Positions 51,516 to 63,309 of a stretch of 64,000 bases of DNA are shown here, in pieces. Origin of the DNA: Undaria pinnatifida (taxonomy: Eukaryota; Sar; Phaeophyceae; Laminariales; Alariaceae); contig JABAKD010000015.1 of the NCBI GenBank assembly GCA_012845835.1, positions 9,921,967 through 9,985,966 of the forward strand, in the 5' to 3' direction. Every line of letters starts with the position of its first letter. The stretch's first letter is position 1. A program made the position numbers and the translations under genes. Under the pieces are notes generated by a model. It was not told the DNA's origin. It saw nothing but the letters and a program-made list of their open reading frames with translations, and searched no databases.

Positions 51516-51944
51516 GAACGAAAAAATGCTACTACTTCTACTACTAAATTATACGATTATAATGTACTTCGTATACCGCTATCTTAGCAGGTGGTGTCTG
51601 CAATAATAACATGTGCAGTGGTTCGTCGGTGTTGGGAAGCGTGCTCCTCATGGGTTCCAATGCCCTTCTTTGGTCTCTCCTCATGACTCGCTGGATAGAC
51701 TCAAGGCTTACGCATTATTTCTTCTACCTTGAACTCTAAAAGAAAGACAAGCCAAGACTAGACAGAGTAGGGCAGGGTAGAAGAGCAGTTAGTGCAAGGT
51801 AGTGAGATGTGGGGCGTCCTGCTTGTCCAACCATCGTCACCCACATTATCGCCAATCTATGATGGCCTTACCGTGAATGAAGGGAACAGAGAAGGCAGTA
51901 CGAATAAAGCCGCAGCTAAGTACTATATATATAGGTTTTACAGT

Positions 51945-52145
51945 TTCCGCGCACAGACTGACTAAAATCACCCTGTTGACCCTGATAGCTACACTGTAGT
52001 TGCAAGGGGAGTCGCCGACCTATATCCTTAATGAGGACACACAACTCGTAATACGCGCGGATCGGAGTATCACGCGCAGCTTGCAAAGATGAGTTTCGAC
52101 GAAATCTTTGATCTCACAGCTGGAGTGTATTTTCGTTTTTTATAA
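51945..52145 (+). repeat. Repeat family F, plus strand
   Basis: CCCTGTTGACCCTGATAGCT, CTATATCCTTAATGAGGACA, CTTGCAAAGATGAGTTTCGA and CTCACAGCTGGAGTGTATTT. Confidence 0.65.
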
Positions 52146-52685
52146 TATACGTCGGGAACACGGAGTCGCTAAGGTGGACCAACCCCGCAAAAGTATCCGG
52201 AAAAATGTACAGAAAAACAGGAAGCAGGCAAATCGTGTCATAGCAACGTACTGGAGCCTGACGAAAAAAAAAAGGAGAAGGGTCCATAGCGAGGGACCTT
52301 GAAAGGCTACTTTGAGAAAACGAGCAACACTACGAGGTACGTAGCGAAGGCATTCCTCCGAAAGCGATTTCTCCGACTCCTGCAGCCACCGCGTCGGCAG
52401 GCCCGCTCCTTCGGTCCGCTACTAACCGCCCCCGCGACACCGCCACTAACTCCATTACACATGAGTATCATTTGTACGTATATTAGGGCCGTCCCTCTAA
52501 TTGAAGAACACTAGAAATGTCAGAAATCGTGACATCAAAACGTGGACAAACATCTTGTATACCCGACCGCGAAACGTGATATTTGCCCAACGGATCCGGA
52601 TTTTGAAATTGTTTTTGAGACATTGTTGACCTTTAAAAAAAGTCGATGTCAGGATTCCTGACCAAAAGAATAAAAACGTGATCTT

Positions 52686-52991
52686 TGCTTGTTTGTTTGT
52701 TTGTTTGTTTGTTTGTTCGCTTGTTTGTTTGTTTGTTTGTTTGCTTGTTTGTTTGTTTGTTTGTTTGTTTGTTTGTTTGTTTGTTTGTTTTTTTGTTTGT
52801 TTGTTTGTTTGTTTGTTTGTTTGTTCGTTTGTTTGTTTGTTTGTTTGTTTGTTTGTTTGTTTGTTTGTTTGTTTGTTTGTTTGTTTGTTTGTTTGTTTGT
52901 TTGTTTGTTTGTTTGTTTGTTTGTTTGTTTGTTTGTTTGTTTGTTTGCTTGTTTGTTTGTTTGTTTGTTTGCTTGTTTGTTTGTTTGTTTG
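52686..52991 (+). repeat. (TTTG)n microsatellite
   Basis: About 75 TTTG units with a few C substitutions; open in several frames but not coding. Confidence 0.95.
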
Positions 52992-53574
52992 AAATAAAAC
53001 GTGACTTTTTGAGAATATTTTCAAGAATATTATGCCAGAGCAAGAAGAATCGTGACCTATTTTTGTCAGAAGTCGTGACTTTTTTTTTCGTTCGTTAGGA
53101 ACGGCCCTCATTGTCACGTCTGCCACATTCAATTCCCACTCGATGTGTAGTTGTAGCATGATGATGGTGACATTGAAGACGCGGTGCTACGAGAGAGGTG
53201 CACCACTTTTTTTCCAACACTACTCCTCGATTTGGGAGTTTGCACCGACTCGCGCGACCGGGACCCCGGTGGTATCAGCCCCGAGGACTTCCCCTCGTAG
53301 GCTCGGAGTGCGTTTGTCCACAATGCAATAGTTCGACTCGTTATCACACGGGGAAGTGACATGCCATCGGCCCTTGGACGTTCCCGTGCGCATCTCAAGA
53401 TCTCAAGAAGAGCTCACAAGAAACGCCAACAATGACAATTGCGACTCCCTGACAAACATGTATCTAACCGTTCCAGGTAAGTGAGGTAAAATGCCCAATG
53501 ATACGACCACAGCGGTACAAGCTTATTAAGACCTCTCCCAAAAAAACTAATTTGAAGGAAAAAAAAAACGCTTA

Positions 53575-56500
53575 TGATGTATTACAAGGGCTCCGGGTAG
53601 GGCAGGGCAGCACTTCGACAACTAAAGGTGTAGCTGTCCGATTTGGCATGCATTGGACTTTAAAGTAATGCCAAGAGTTTAATACGAACATGGGATTCTG
53701 AAAGTCATGCTTTGACAAAAGAAAAAACGTAACATTATGCAACAAAGAAGGCAAGGATAGGCGAAACAAACTATGTTAAATGCGCCGTCAAGTAAAAGTT
53801 GGCGTCTATCAAACAAAATACCGAAAAGAGTATTATAATTGAGAACCTGCGTCGCCTCTAGGCGAAACAAAAGAGGCCTTGGAATTAATGAAGAGACTGC
53901 ACTGCTGTCCCCGTGGCAATGGAGGTTCGAAGTCGACAGGATGCAAAGTCGGTTTGCATCAAACGTCGACATGAGGACATGTCAGCCGGCGAGGTTTTGG
54001 AAGAAGATTGCTTTGTTTGTTACGTGAAGGCTGTCGCATTGATTGGTCTGCGTGGTCGCGGGCGAGGAGGAAAACGGAGAAGAGGAGGGCGATCTCTCGT
54101 TGAGGCGGCGTTGTCTAAGATTGGTGCGGGGGTGGCTTTGCTCGTACGGGAGGTTGGCGTAGCGCTTCTTCTCTGTTTTTTCTCGGGAAGGCGGGATATG
54201 TGTATCTGCTGTCTTTTCTTCGTGGGGGCTTTCACGTTGTCGAAATCGGACGCGTCCCCTCAATGCATAATATCCGGAGTGTCTCTACCATGACGACTGC
54301 TGATAGTGCCGTGCGTATTTCCTAGAGACTGACATATTATTTACTGGTAGTAATAATAATATACCTTTGCAACATTTTTTTTTCTTCATCCCATTTATTA
54401 TCCCCGCACCACTCTCGCGCTCCCTCCCAGTAGTAACTCAGATCCGGGGTCAATAGCGGGCCCTCCTCCTCCCTCCCCACTTCGGCACGTGCTTTCATTT
54501 TTACCGCGAGGAGAATCCAGCATTTTCTTCCCTCGTCGACTCGCGTCGAACCAACCCACGCTGCTAGGCGCTCTCAGCAGTTGATCCCTGTTTTTTTTTT
54601 TGCATTTTTGCAAATAAAGTCAAATCTCATCGCGGTGGGTGTCGAACTCAAGGACAACCAAACGTTAGTAGTATTCGAGGGTAAAACCACTATTATTATT
54701 AATAGACCACCGGGGCGGCCGGCTGACAATTGATTAAAACAAAACAGGATATTTGCATAGAGATTACATTCCCTCCCCCATATTGTATGATATTACGATG
54801 GTTGACGCGATATGTATAGAATAAAGCGGCAAATACTTAAGTATCAGCATGCGCGGACTTTTAGATATCATGAATAACGAACGACCGCGACGGCAGAGCA
54901 CGGCAAAGCATAGCGCGTCGCTCTGCTGAGCTAGCGGTGCGCTGCTGAGCTGAGCCGCAGGGCATCGCAGGGCACTGCACGGCGCTTCGTTGCTGTAAGC
55001 TATAGCGCTGCGATGGGGTGCTGGGCGGTGTCGAGCTGATGAGCCAAGCCCAGATCTCAGCCGCTGAAGCTTCGTCAAGTACAAAACAAATGGTGGTAAT
55101 CAAAGAAAAGCTAAAGCTGGACCGTTCCGCAACTAATGCACAGGCGGCAAAATAGCGGCAGTAGGAAGTTCAACTTACTAGACAAAAAGGAAAAAAAAAT
55201 CGCGAAAAAGTTCAAAATCGTGTTGGCAGAAAAACCAAGTTTGCAGGAAGCAGCTGAAAGGTCAAGAAACAGGCAATATTTCAGTTGTTATTGTTGTCGT
55301 TGTTCTCACATTAACTCGCATAATCAAGTCCGTGGTCACAGGACAGGCTCCAATCACTCTGGAGCTGAGGAATACCCTAGGGGAAAAGCACAAACCAAAG
55401 GTGGTACACGCATAAATCACAGCTGGCGCGGTTCATGCCTCCACCAGAAACATATAAAAGTGAAATCGGGAGTCAGTCTACGATGTGCCAGGTCCATACC
55501 GGTGCATACGTCTCATTACTCGCGCCTGGAAAAACCGACTATACCGCTTGCCAACCACCACGTATATATTACACGTAGTACCTATCACTGCGCATGCGCA
55601 CAACAGACGCAAGTCAATTGGAAAAAAGAAACAAACAAAGAAGAGACAGGAAAGGAAATGGGTGCATGGGGCCAAGAAAAAGAAAAGGTAAATAAATTTT
55701 GGGGGGTCTACTGGCGAGTTTTGCCACCAGCACGACGATGCCACGTGGTTTTTCGACGATCTACAGCAGTACTATGAACGACTCCCGATACACCCACCGA
55801 AGCACGGACTACCGGCCAATTACGCGATCGACAGCTGGCCGTGGTTGTCACGTGTCTCTGTGTTGGGGGCCCCTGTGCGCTGCCTCTTGTTGGCTCTTGT
55901 TTGGGTAAAACATGCGGTGTGCTCGATGGTCTCACGGCACCAGAATCAGAACGTCCGCTCGTACGACGTATCATTCTTACATGAAATAAATGTAATACCT
56001 GGTATTTTTTCCTCCATCAATATGAACATAAAACGGTTGTTATATATTGGACAGAGTGATGCGTGTACTACTAAACTTGCCAATGGCACTCGTACTGCAC
56101 TTTGAGCTATCTGCTGTGGTTCTGGTTGCTACTAGTTGCTGCTGTATGTGCCAGAAGTTTCGCCCTTCGGCTACTGCTGCTGCACCTGATGTTGTGTGTT
56201 TGCCAATGTTGTCAGTTGGCGTTCATGCTCGTCGTACATACTGCTGTTCTCACCCAGTACGTACGGGTTTGCTCGTACCTCGACGGCACGACGACGAGCT
56301 CAAAACAGAAGGGAGGTGACATGAAACGGCATGGACAATGGCCACATAGAAGCGAGCACAGCGGGATAGTTCGCTGCGAATCAACCGCACTCGTTCATGC
56401 CTACAGCAGAGGCTTCCTGGAGTGTCAGCGGCCGTGCTAAAGCCAAGGCAAAAACGAGGCTCTTCTGCCTGCTTGGTTTTGTCTCGAGATGCTGTTATAT

Positions 56501-57070
56501 ATAGACTATTGGACAGAGTGATGCGTGTACGACTAAACTTGCCAACTGCACTCGTACTGCACTTTGAGCTATCTGCTGTGGTTCTGGTTGCTACTAGTTG
56601 CTGCAGTATGTGCTAGAAGTTTCGCCCTTCGGCTACTACTGCTGCTGCACCTGATGTGTGTTTGCCAATGCCGTCAGTTGGCGTTCATGCTCGTCGTACA
56701 TACTGCTGTTCTCACCCGGTACGCAAAATTCCAAACATTATCACGTACCGTTTGGAAATGATGCCAATTTTGTAAATCATTAAGGCGTTGCAGCCATTAA
56801 GATTCAACAATTTTTTCAAAATTCCTCCTCGACACTCGCTCGTCTCACTCGGCACCCGTCCGCGTTCACGTCGATGTGCGGAACGGACACGGCAGGGCGA
56901 GGGGCGTTGGAGCCGCCCCCCGAAGGCGGCGCTCGAACCAAGCCATATTCGACCGAGAATTCCAGTTCCGCGAATCGCATACTTAGGCCGAGACAAAAAA
57001 CTCCTGACCAAAGTCCATGACACCAAGGAATGACTCGATATTCAAGGAATGATTTTATATATATTTATAC
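53575..57070 (-). mobile_element. 3.5 kb dispersed element, copy 2 (minus orientation)
   Basis: This is the inverted counterpart of 2127-5690. It contains a 213-codon frame (55136-55777, +) that is broken into pieces in copy 1, and the conserved 104-codon frame in its upstream-extended form (53913-54293). A segment near its right end is duplicated (about 56045-56270 and 56510-56735). I see no terminal TG/CA, target-site duplication or catalytic domain, so the class is unknown; a non-autonomous element is the simplest reading. Confidence 0.8.
56045..56735. repeat. Internal duplication in copy 2 of the 3.5 kb element
   Basis: Two near-identical stretches (starts 56046 and 56510, about 210 bases each) share GGACAGAGTGATGCGTGTAC and the downstream CTGCTGTGGTTCTGG block; they are about 460 bases apart. 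Copy 1 has a single version (2980-3185). Confidence 0.7.
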
Positions 57071-58154
57071 CCGGATGGCAAAACCATCCCATGGTCTTGG
57101 TATACTATATACGAGAATCATGCCCACTTTTTTTTTTTTTCCACGACGGTTTTGGGGTAGTAAGGAGCCGCGTCATTCAAAAAATGGTTTTCGCCAAAAA
57201 AAAAGTATACCTTTTAGCACCTCTATTGTAGCACGCGTCTGAGCTTCAACGTCGAGCACTCATAAAAACGTTAACATTCCCGAAAGGAGAAAGCCATGTA
57301 TATATGCGAGAAACAAATCCAAAGCAAGGGAAACCTACGTACGCACGAGAAGTCAGTGTGTCCGTGCCGATGCCTACACCTCTTGGAGGGACGACGAGCT
57401 CTGTGATCACAAACTAAGAAGTCTTCTAGCTCCTTGTTATTAATAGTATCCAGTAGTAACAATGGTGTTGTACGACTTGATGGCGGGGGGGGGGGCGGGG
57501 GTCGGGTTGGTGCGTTGTGGCGCGTCGGTCATTTGAGCCCCTGTACACGTTTAGGGCAACCTGATTCCAAGAAAATTCTTGGATTCCGAGTCGCACAGGC
57601 AGTATTGCCATAATTGGTTGATTTTTTAAAATATAGCGGGCATCTGCATGTAAACACGCAGGTAAAATATTCTGCTATCATCCGCCTCTGTTTCCCGCCA
57701 CCATCACCACCACCACACACACCCCTTCCCCGCCGCCCCACCAAAAATCCCCCCTCCTTCCCCCCCCCCCCGCCTGGACACACACACAAAAACACCCCCC
57801 CCCCCCCCCCCCTTCCCCCGTCGCCCCACCTATGATCAAAATCTGCCAGGCAGAGTAATAAACGCTGCCAGACAGGTGATATCACCTCATAACCTTTCGA
57901 GCCATCCATGCCGTAGCTCCAATCCATTACTTTATATGGTCTTCAATTTCAAGTTAACATTCCCCCCCCGCCACCTCCTTCCCCGCCACCCGCACCATCG
58001 CCTAGACCTAGCACCACACACATAGTTAGTTCTTACCAGAGGTATACATTTATGCGACCTAAAGCGGTTTGAATTCCCCCCCCCCCGCCCCCCCGCCCCC
58101 CCGCCGGCCCCCCTCCGCCCCCCCTCGTTTTAACACCCTCCCCCGCCTTACCGG

Positions 58155-58430
58155 AGGCCGGAGGGGGACGGGGGAGGGAGGGGAAGGGGGGGAGGGGAGG
58201 GGGGGGGGGGAGGGGAGGGGAGGGGGGAGGGGAGGGGGGTGGGGGGGGGGGAGGGGAGGAGAGGGGGGGGGGGGGGGAAGGAGGGGGGGGAGGGGAGGGG
58301 GGGGGGGGGATGGGGGGGGGGGGAGGGGAGGGGGGGGAGGAGAGGAGAGGGGGGGGGGGGGGGGGGGGAGGGGGAGGGAGAGGGGGGGGGGGAGGGGAGG
58401 GGGAGGGAGAGGGTGGAGGGGGGGGCGTAA
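58155..58430 (+). repeat. Poly-purine (GGGGAGGGG)n tract
   Basis: About 270 bases almost purely G and A, preceded by C-rich stretches (57690-57830, 58075-58130) and followed by a C run at 58447. Long frames here are artefacts. Confidence 0.9.
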
Positions 58431-58446
58431 GCAACAAATCAGTACG

Positions 58447-58805
58447 CACCCCCCCCCCCCCCCGGTAAGGCATCCACGAGGCAGTTACATAGCAATACCG
58501 ATTGCTGTCTCTGGAGTGGTCACACCAGAAAACAAAGTATAACTCATTCGCGCTGTCATCCGTAAGCAGGAAGGTAGGCGCAAGGTGCCGAAGTCCGTCT
58601 TACGAGCGGTTCTTGGAAGGATGCAGCTCAGCCTTCATGCGACTCGCCGAACACCTCACGGCGCTTCGCGCGTGGTGCGAGCAATATCTGTCTGGTTGGT
58701 GAAAACCCGACGTGCTCCGTCCCGGCATAGGAGGGATTCAAGGGTCTATGGTAATACGACTACGGCCAAGCACAAACTGAGCACACCCCCACCCCCGCCC
58801 CCCGC
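58447..58805 (+). repeat. Repeat family E body between two poly-C runs
   Basis: A C run of about 16 is followed by GGTAAGGCATCCACGAGGCA and the body to GAGCACACCCCCACCCCCGC. The left part of the family is missing. Confidence 0.7.
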
Positions 58806-59234
58806 CTTTTGAAAATTCCACCCTCCTCGTACCGGTTGTACGACTTACAGGATATACACGATAAATTGATGCATTCCTTCCACAACCGTCAGATTTGTCC
58901 CCTTTAAGAAAGGGTTTTATAGTTTCCGCGCACACATTGAGTTGCCCTCGCTCCACCCCCTCCCCCCGCTCCGCCCTCCTTTTCAACCCCCCGCCCCCCA
59001 CGCCCCCGGCCCCCACGCCCCTAAAAACTCCGCCCCCCCCCTCACCGTTTATACGACTTACAGCATATACTTGATAAACTGATGCATTTCCTTCCACAGC
59101 CGTCAGATTTCGTCCCCCTCAAAAACGGTTTTTATAGTTTCTCCACGTACAGATCGGTTAACATCATCACCCTGTTGACCCTGGTACAAGCTGCATTCAA
59201 ATTGTAGTTCTAGGAGGAGTCTTAATACAGTAGC

Positions 59235-59460
59235 CCCCCCAACCCTTCTTCAACGAAATCGCCGGTTTCAAAACCAGCTGCCGGTCGTGTTTCCTGAAAT
59301 ACGGTGGGCCTCGACACCCCGACGTCATCGATCGATAGACCTTCGCACACAAGAAAATATATGGATATGCTTTGCTTTCAATCATATCCTTCCTCGTGCG
59401 TCGAGCGTCCATGAAGCGTTCGTTAAAAAAAATCGCTGGTTTCGCGGGGGGACTATCGTA
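59235..59460 (-). repeat. Repeat family L inserted in family F
   Basis: The reverse complement reads ACCAGCGATTTTTTTTAACG, TTCATGG-GCTCGAC and GGCAGCTGGTTTTGAAACCG, matching 62705-62905 (+). It interrupts a family F copy, whose halves lie at 59160-59217 and 59463 onward. Confidence 0.55.
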
Positions 59461-59462
59461 GA

Positions 59463-59795
59463 ACCAGTCCCCACCTATATCCTTAATGAGGACACACACC
59501 CAGTAATACGTGCGATCGGAGTATCACACACAGCTTGCAAAGATGAGTTTCGACGAAATCTTCGATCTCACAGCTGGAGGAGTGTATTGTTATTTTTATA
59601 ATGGTAGTGTAGTATGCGCGATCGGAGTATCACACACACCTTGCAAATACGAGTTTCGACGAAATCTTTAATCTCACAGCTGGAGTGTATTGTTATTTCT
59701 ATAATAGTGTAGTATGCGCGATCGGAGTATCACACACACCTTGCAAATACGAGTTTCAAAGAAATCTTCGATCTCACAGCTGGTCAGTGGAGGAG
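59463..59795 (+). repeat. Repeat family F, three tandem copies
   Basis: Units of about 100 bases: CGATCGGAGTATCACACACA, CTTGCAAAGATGAGTTTCGA, CGAAATCTTCGATCTCACAG, CTGGAGTGTATT. The same core recurs at 1595-1705, 23210-23270, 42105-42185, 47078-47260, 50885-51150, 51945-52145, 59930-60000, 61430-61560 and 62465-62495. Confidence 0.7.
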
Positions 59796-59807
59796 TTATT
59801 TTATTTT

Positions 59808-59930
59808 ACATGATATTACGGGGGACCCTAGTAAATAGGACCTACGGTGGACACAGAAAACTATATATTCATCTATTTTTACTTACAATATTTGGTCCTA
59901 TTTACTATCGTCCTCCGTAATAGTACACCC
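59808..59930. mobile_element. MITE family G, about 120 bases
   Basis: ATTACGGGGGACCCTAGTAA, then ATAGGACC; right end GGTCCTATTTACTATCGTCC, then TCCGTAAT (inverted). The interior is ACACAGAAAACTATATATTC. Relatives are at 5846-5935, 6745-6845, 7110-7215 and 10985-11090. Confidence 0.7.
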
Positions 59931-60576
59931 CGCTTGCAAAGATAGATGAGTTTTGATCAAAAAATCATTTTGGTCGATCTCACAGCTAAATAAAGTGCAC
60001 CAGGTATTTTTTTCGTTTTTTAAAAATAGGTTCGCTGTGGACGACCGACGACCGTTCGCTGTTGTTGCTGTTGTTGTGCTCGACCCGTACGTACGGTAGC
60101 CCTAAGTTAACGTAAAACTGAATAACCCATTTCACACCTCCTAAAATTATCCTATAAGCTAGTCTAATTACAATGTTTCGTCCCCACGTCGGGACTGCGG
60201 TGCTAAAAGGGTTAAACCTGACCGAACGTTATTATTATCAGAATAACACCCGTACGCGCGTACGTACGTAGTAGTCACAAGTAGGACAAACGAGCGGCAG
60301 GTGGGCGTATCAAGCGGCTTGTTTCGAAGATGAGTATATCTCGACCCGAGCTCGACCCTAAAAACTTAGTGAACTCAAACACACACGCACAGCTGACGTG
60401 TTTATTAGAAGATTTTTTTTTTTAAAATAATGTGGGTGTACGTACGAGTATGTATGACGTTCTTTGTTTGGATATTATTATTCCTGTTGTTGTTGTTGTG
60501 GCTTGTGAAGGAGAGGGTTATGACCTTCGGGAACCGAAAGCGGCGTAACCCGTGGTTTGTTTGGACGCGAAAGAAT

Positions 60577-60702
60577 TTAGGGTTGTTGTTCCATGCTCTG
60601 GTAACGGTCCACCACACGGTAGTTGGTGGCCATCACTCTTCGGTTGACTCGCGCAGCTGGGTAAGCCCGCACGTCGGAGGGCAAGGGACGGTACCGTGTA
60701 GG
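60577..60702 (-). CDS. Gene 3, terminal exon (unknown protein)
   Basis: The splice acceptor is textbook quality: a perfect branch site CTACTAAC followed by CTTGCCTCTTCTCTGGTCGCACAG. The 41 codons after it run to TAA: PTRYRPLPSDVRAYPAARV, NRRVMATNYRVVDRYQS, MEQQP. It is basic and Tyr/Arg-rich with no recognised domain. The upstream part of the gene lies to the right on the minus strand; the exon at about 63.4 kb may belong to it. An overlapping plus-strand 100-codon frame (60430-60732) is treated as a shadow. Confidence 0.5.
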   Translation of the reverse strand, partial: PTRYRPLPSDVRAYPAARVNRRVMATNYRVVDRYQSMEQQP

Positions 60703-61003
60703 CTGTGCGACCAGAGAAGAGGCAAGTGTTAGTAGCCGGCCAGCGACCCAGCATTAGGTCGGCTCTCGTGATATTCTTCAAACAAAGGCTCTTTTTCTAG
60801 ATTCATGATTCGGTAGTCGGCGTGGATTTGATACTCTGTGCTTCGTTTGATGGCTTTGTTTGGCCGGCGTGGATGTTTGTTGTGCTTCGGAAAGAAAAGC
60901 ACCACATGTGACACCCCCCCGCCCCGTAGAATTTTCCTCAATTTTTCTCCACTAAAAATCACCACGATTTTTTTCTTCAAACCACGCAGCTACGTATCTA
61001 CTT

Positions 61004-61600
61004 TCCAGCTTCTGGACAAGCCGTGGTCACAGGGCATGACATTGCGTTGTCGAATGCATTACGATGCATTATCTCTGTGTCGTAGCTTGTGACCACAGAG
61101 CTGATCTTTCTAGGGTGAAGAATCAGTACGGACACTGGGTGTGCTGGATGTCGACGAGTAGAAGAACGGATTAATGTGAAGAACACACACACAGGTGTCG
61201 TCCCTTCTTCCCCCCGGTTCTTGCCTTCAATTTTTGTCGCGCGCGCATAGGGTTGAGCAATCCCACTGAACTGCTCGTCGATTTTTCATCGAGTGTTGTT
61301 GCTATAACTCACGCTCTCGCGCTTTCCGCAAGTCAATTTGCACGCAAGAAAAAGCCCCCACGAAATTATACGAGCATGCACTCGGGGGGATTCGAACTCA
61401 CGAAAACTGACCTATATATATATATTATAAAAATTAAAATACACTCCAGCTGTGAGATCGAAGATTTCGTCGAAACTCATCTTTGCAAGCTGTGTGTGAT
61501 ACTCCGATCGCGCGCATTACGAGTTGTGTGTCCTCATTAAGGATATAGGTCGGCGATATATATATACCTCATACGCCACCGGGGCGACCGGCTCTGAATG
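61004..61600 (-). mobile_element. SINE family A interrupted by nested insertions
   Basis: The tail module (61004-61036) is separated from the rest by about 160 foreign bases (61037-61195). Between the T-arm region and the 5' head (ATACGCCACCGGGGCGACC) a family F copy is inserted (about 61412-61566), flanked by TATATATA on both sides. Confidence 0.6.
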
Positions 61601-61688
61601 ATACCTGGTATATTTTGGAGTAATTTATTTGGCAATTTATTTGATATACTCGTATATATATGTTGGTTTGTTTCATGGTGGTTTATTT

Positions 61689-62045
61689 CATGGCATCGCC
61701 CCGGTTATATAGTCTAGTGGTTACCCCCGAATGCTGCTAGATACAAGAGTTGGTTTTTTGGGGGTTCGAAGCCCACGTGTGTGTGGGTCGGGCGTTCGGT
61801 TTTATTCGCCAAAATATTCAAGTATCAAAAGGAATCAACTGATATCAGATGATGATGATGATGATGAGAGCGTAGCAGCGTTGGTAGGCGCAATTCGATG
61901 CGAGTCGGCCGAGGAACAATTAGTCAGCTGGAATCTTCCCGCGATAAAAATGCTGTCGTCGTGCTTGCCGTAATAATGGGGAGGGGGGAGAAAAACTTGC
62001 TTACTACTATTAATAACAACATTAATAGTGATCCCGGATCTATGA
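61689..62045 (+). mobile_element. SINE family B (tRNA-derived), plus strand
   Basis: The head GCCCCGGTTATATAGTCTAG contains A box TAGTCTAGTGG; the B box is GGTTCGAAGCCC. The body continues with TTTATTCGCCAAAA, AATCAACTGAT, GATGCGAGTCGG and CCCGCGATAAAAATG. Related bodies occur at 4600-4810, 7726-7905, 31960-32110 (minus) and 54410-54730 (minus). Confidence 0.6.
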
Positions 62046-62082
62046 TGATTTTTTTTTTCCCCACAATTTTACTTTCCAGATT

Positions 62083-62355
62083 CTGGACAAGCCGTGGTCA
62101 CAGTTGTTGTCCCTTGTCCCCCCCGGTTCTTGCCTTCAATTTTTATCGCGCATAGGGTTGAGCAATCTCACTGAACTGCTCGTCGAGTTTTCATCGAGAG
62201 TTGCTAACTCACGCTCTCGCGCTTTCCGCAAGTCAATTTTTGCACAAGAAAAAGTCCCAACGAATTTATACGAGTATGCACTCGGCGGGGCTCGAACTCA
62301 CGGAACTGGCCTATACCAGGCTCGAGGATAACCTGATACGCCACCGGGGCGACCG
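62083..62355 (-). mobile_element. SINE family A, full length
   Basis: Continuous tail-to-head copy: ATTCTGGACAAGCCGTGGTC through CGCCACCGGGGCGACCGG, with the reverse B box GGGGCTCGAACTCACGG. Confidence 0.7.
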
Positions 62356-62704
62356 GATAATGATATACGTACGTGTCTACGAGTAGGAAAAGTGCGAACA
62401 TGATACTTAGTCTAGAAGAAGGGGGGTTAGCAAAAAAAAACATGTCATAATATTATGAAAAAAGAAAATACACTCCAGCTGTGAGATCGAAGGTTTCTCG
62501 TAAAAAAAAACAAAATGATAGCCGTTGGGTACGCCCGTCGACAGTCCTCTTGTACAAGCCGTTTGGCATGTATGTATGTACTGTATGTATGTGTATATTC
62601 TTGATGTTAAACTGGCAATGTTGGCGACGGTTGAGGGATCGGTTGGAGGATAGATACGAGATGTGCACACTGACTGACTGATTCTACACGATAGACCCCC
62701 CCAA

Positions 62705-62905
62705 AAAAAAACCAACGATTTTTTTGTACGGACGTTTCATGGCTGCTCGACACGAGGACAAACAAAGATGTCTGCGAAAAACAATCTTGGTACGTTTCTT
62801 GCTTGCACAGAGGACCACCGAACGATGACGTGTGGGTGGCAACGGGCATCGTGCGTGTTTCATCAGGAGATACGGCCGGGAGCTGGTTTTTCAAAACCGG
62901 CGACT
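62705..62905 (+). repeat. Repeat family L
   Basis: AACGATTTTTTTGTACGGAC, CATGGCTGCTCGACACGAGG and GGGAGCTGGTTTTTCAAAAC; it is followed at once by the MITE at 62908. Confidence 0.5.
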
Positions 62906-62907
62906 TT

Positions 62908-63006
62908 GTTGTTAACCCCTTTAGAGCCCCCGAACCCCTCCCAATACTAAGTCCAAGTAATTTTGTCCCCAAAAACGGGTTTCCAGTTGTAAAGGGGGTT
63001 AAACAA
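62908..63006. mobile_element. MITE family H, single copy with clear TIR
   Basis: GTTAACCCCTTTAG and GTAAAGGGGGTTAAAC are inverted ends; the interior is TCCAAGTAATTTTGTCCCC. Confidence 0.65.
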
Positions 63007-63117
63007 TAGTTCAGGGGGCTACCTCGTCGAACACGACTCACACCCAAGGAAAGTTCGGAGAAAAATAATGCCGGCAAACGTCCCCCCCCACCCTGCAGCT
63101 GCGATTTTCAATGTGCA

Positions 63118-63302
63118 GTAGGGGGGCGGGCCTATACAAGGCGGTCTGAATAAGGCGGTCGTTCGAGATAGATAGGGTGATCGAATCGAAGACTGCTTGA
63201 CACGACAGAGGATGCGAATAGGGCGGCTACCGCCCTATATAGCAACAGGACCCTATATAAGGCGGTAGCCACCTATTCAGGGCGGCTACCGCCCTATCCA
63301 CG
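63118..63302. repeat. Repeat family K with palindromes
   Basis: GGGCGGCTACCGCCCTATAT occurs in two palindromic versions, with AAGGCGGTCTGAATAAGG. It lies directly 3' of the possible 63.4 kb exon. Confidence 0.55.
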
Positions 63303-63309
63303 GTCCACT

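Noticed and set aside
52497-53159. Frames of 100-220 codons reading KQTN or CLFV repeats
   Set aside because: Translation of the (TTTG)n microsatellite.
58033-58542. Poly-Pro and poly-Gly frames
   Set aside because: Translation of poly-purine/poly-pyrimidine tracts.
60430-60732. Plus-strand 100-codon ORF with an N-terminal hydrophobic stretch
   Set aside because: It overlaps the minus-strand exon 60577-60702, which has a much better splice context; the hydrophobic part is (TTG)n-type sequence.
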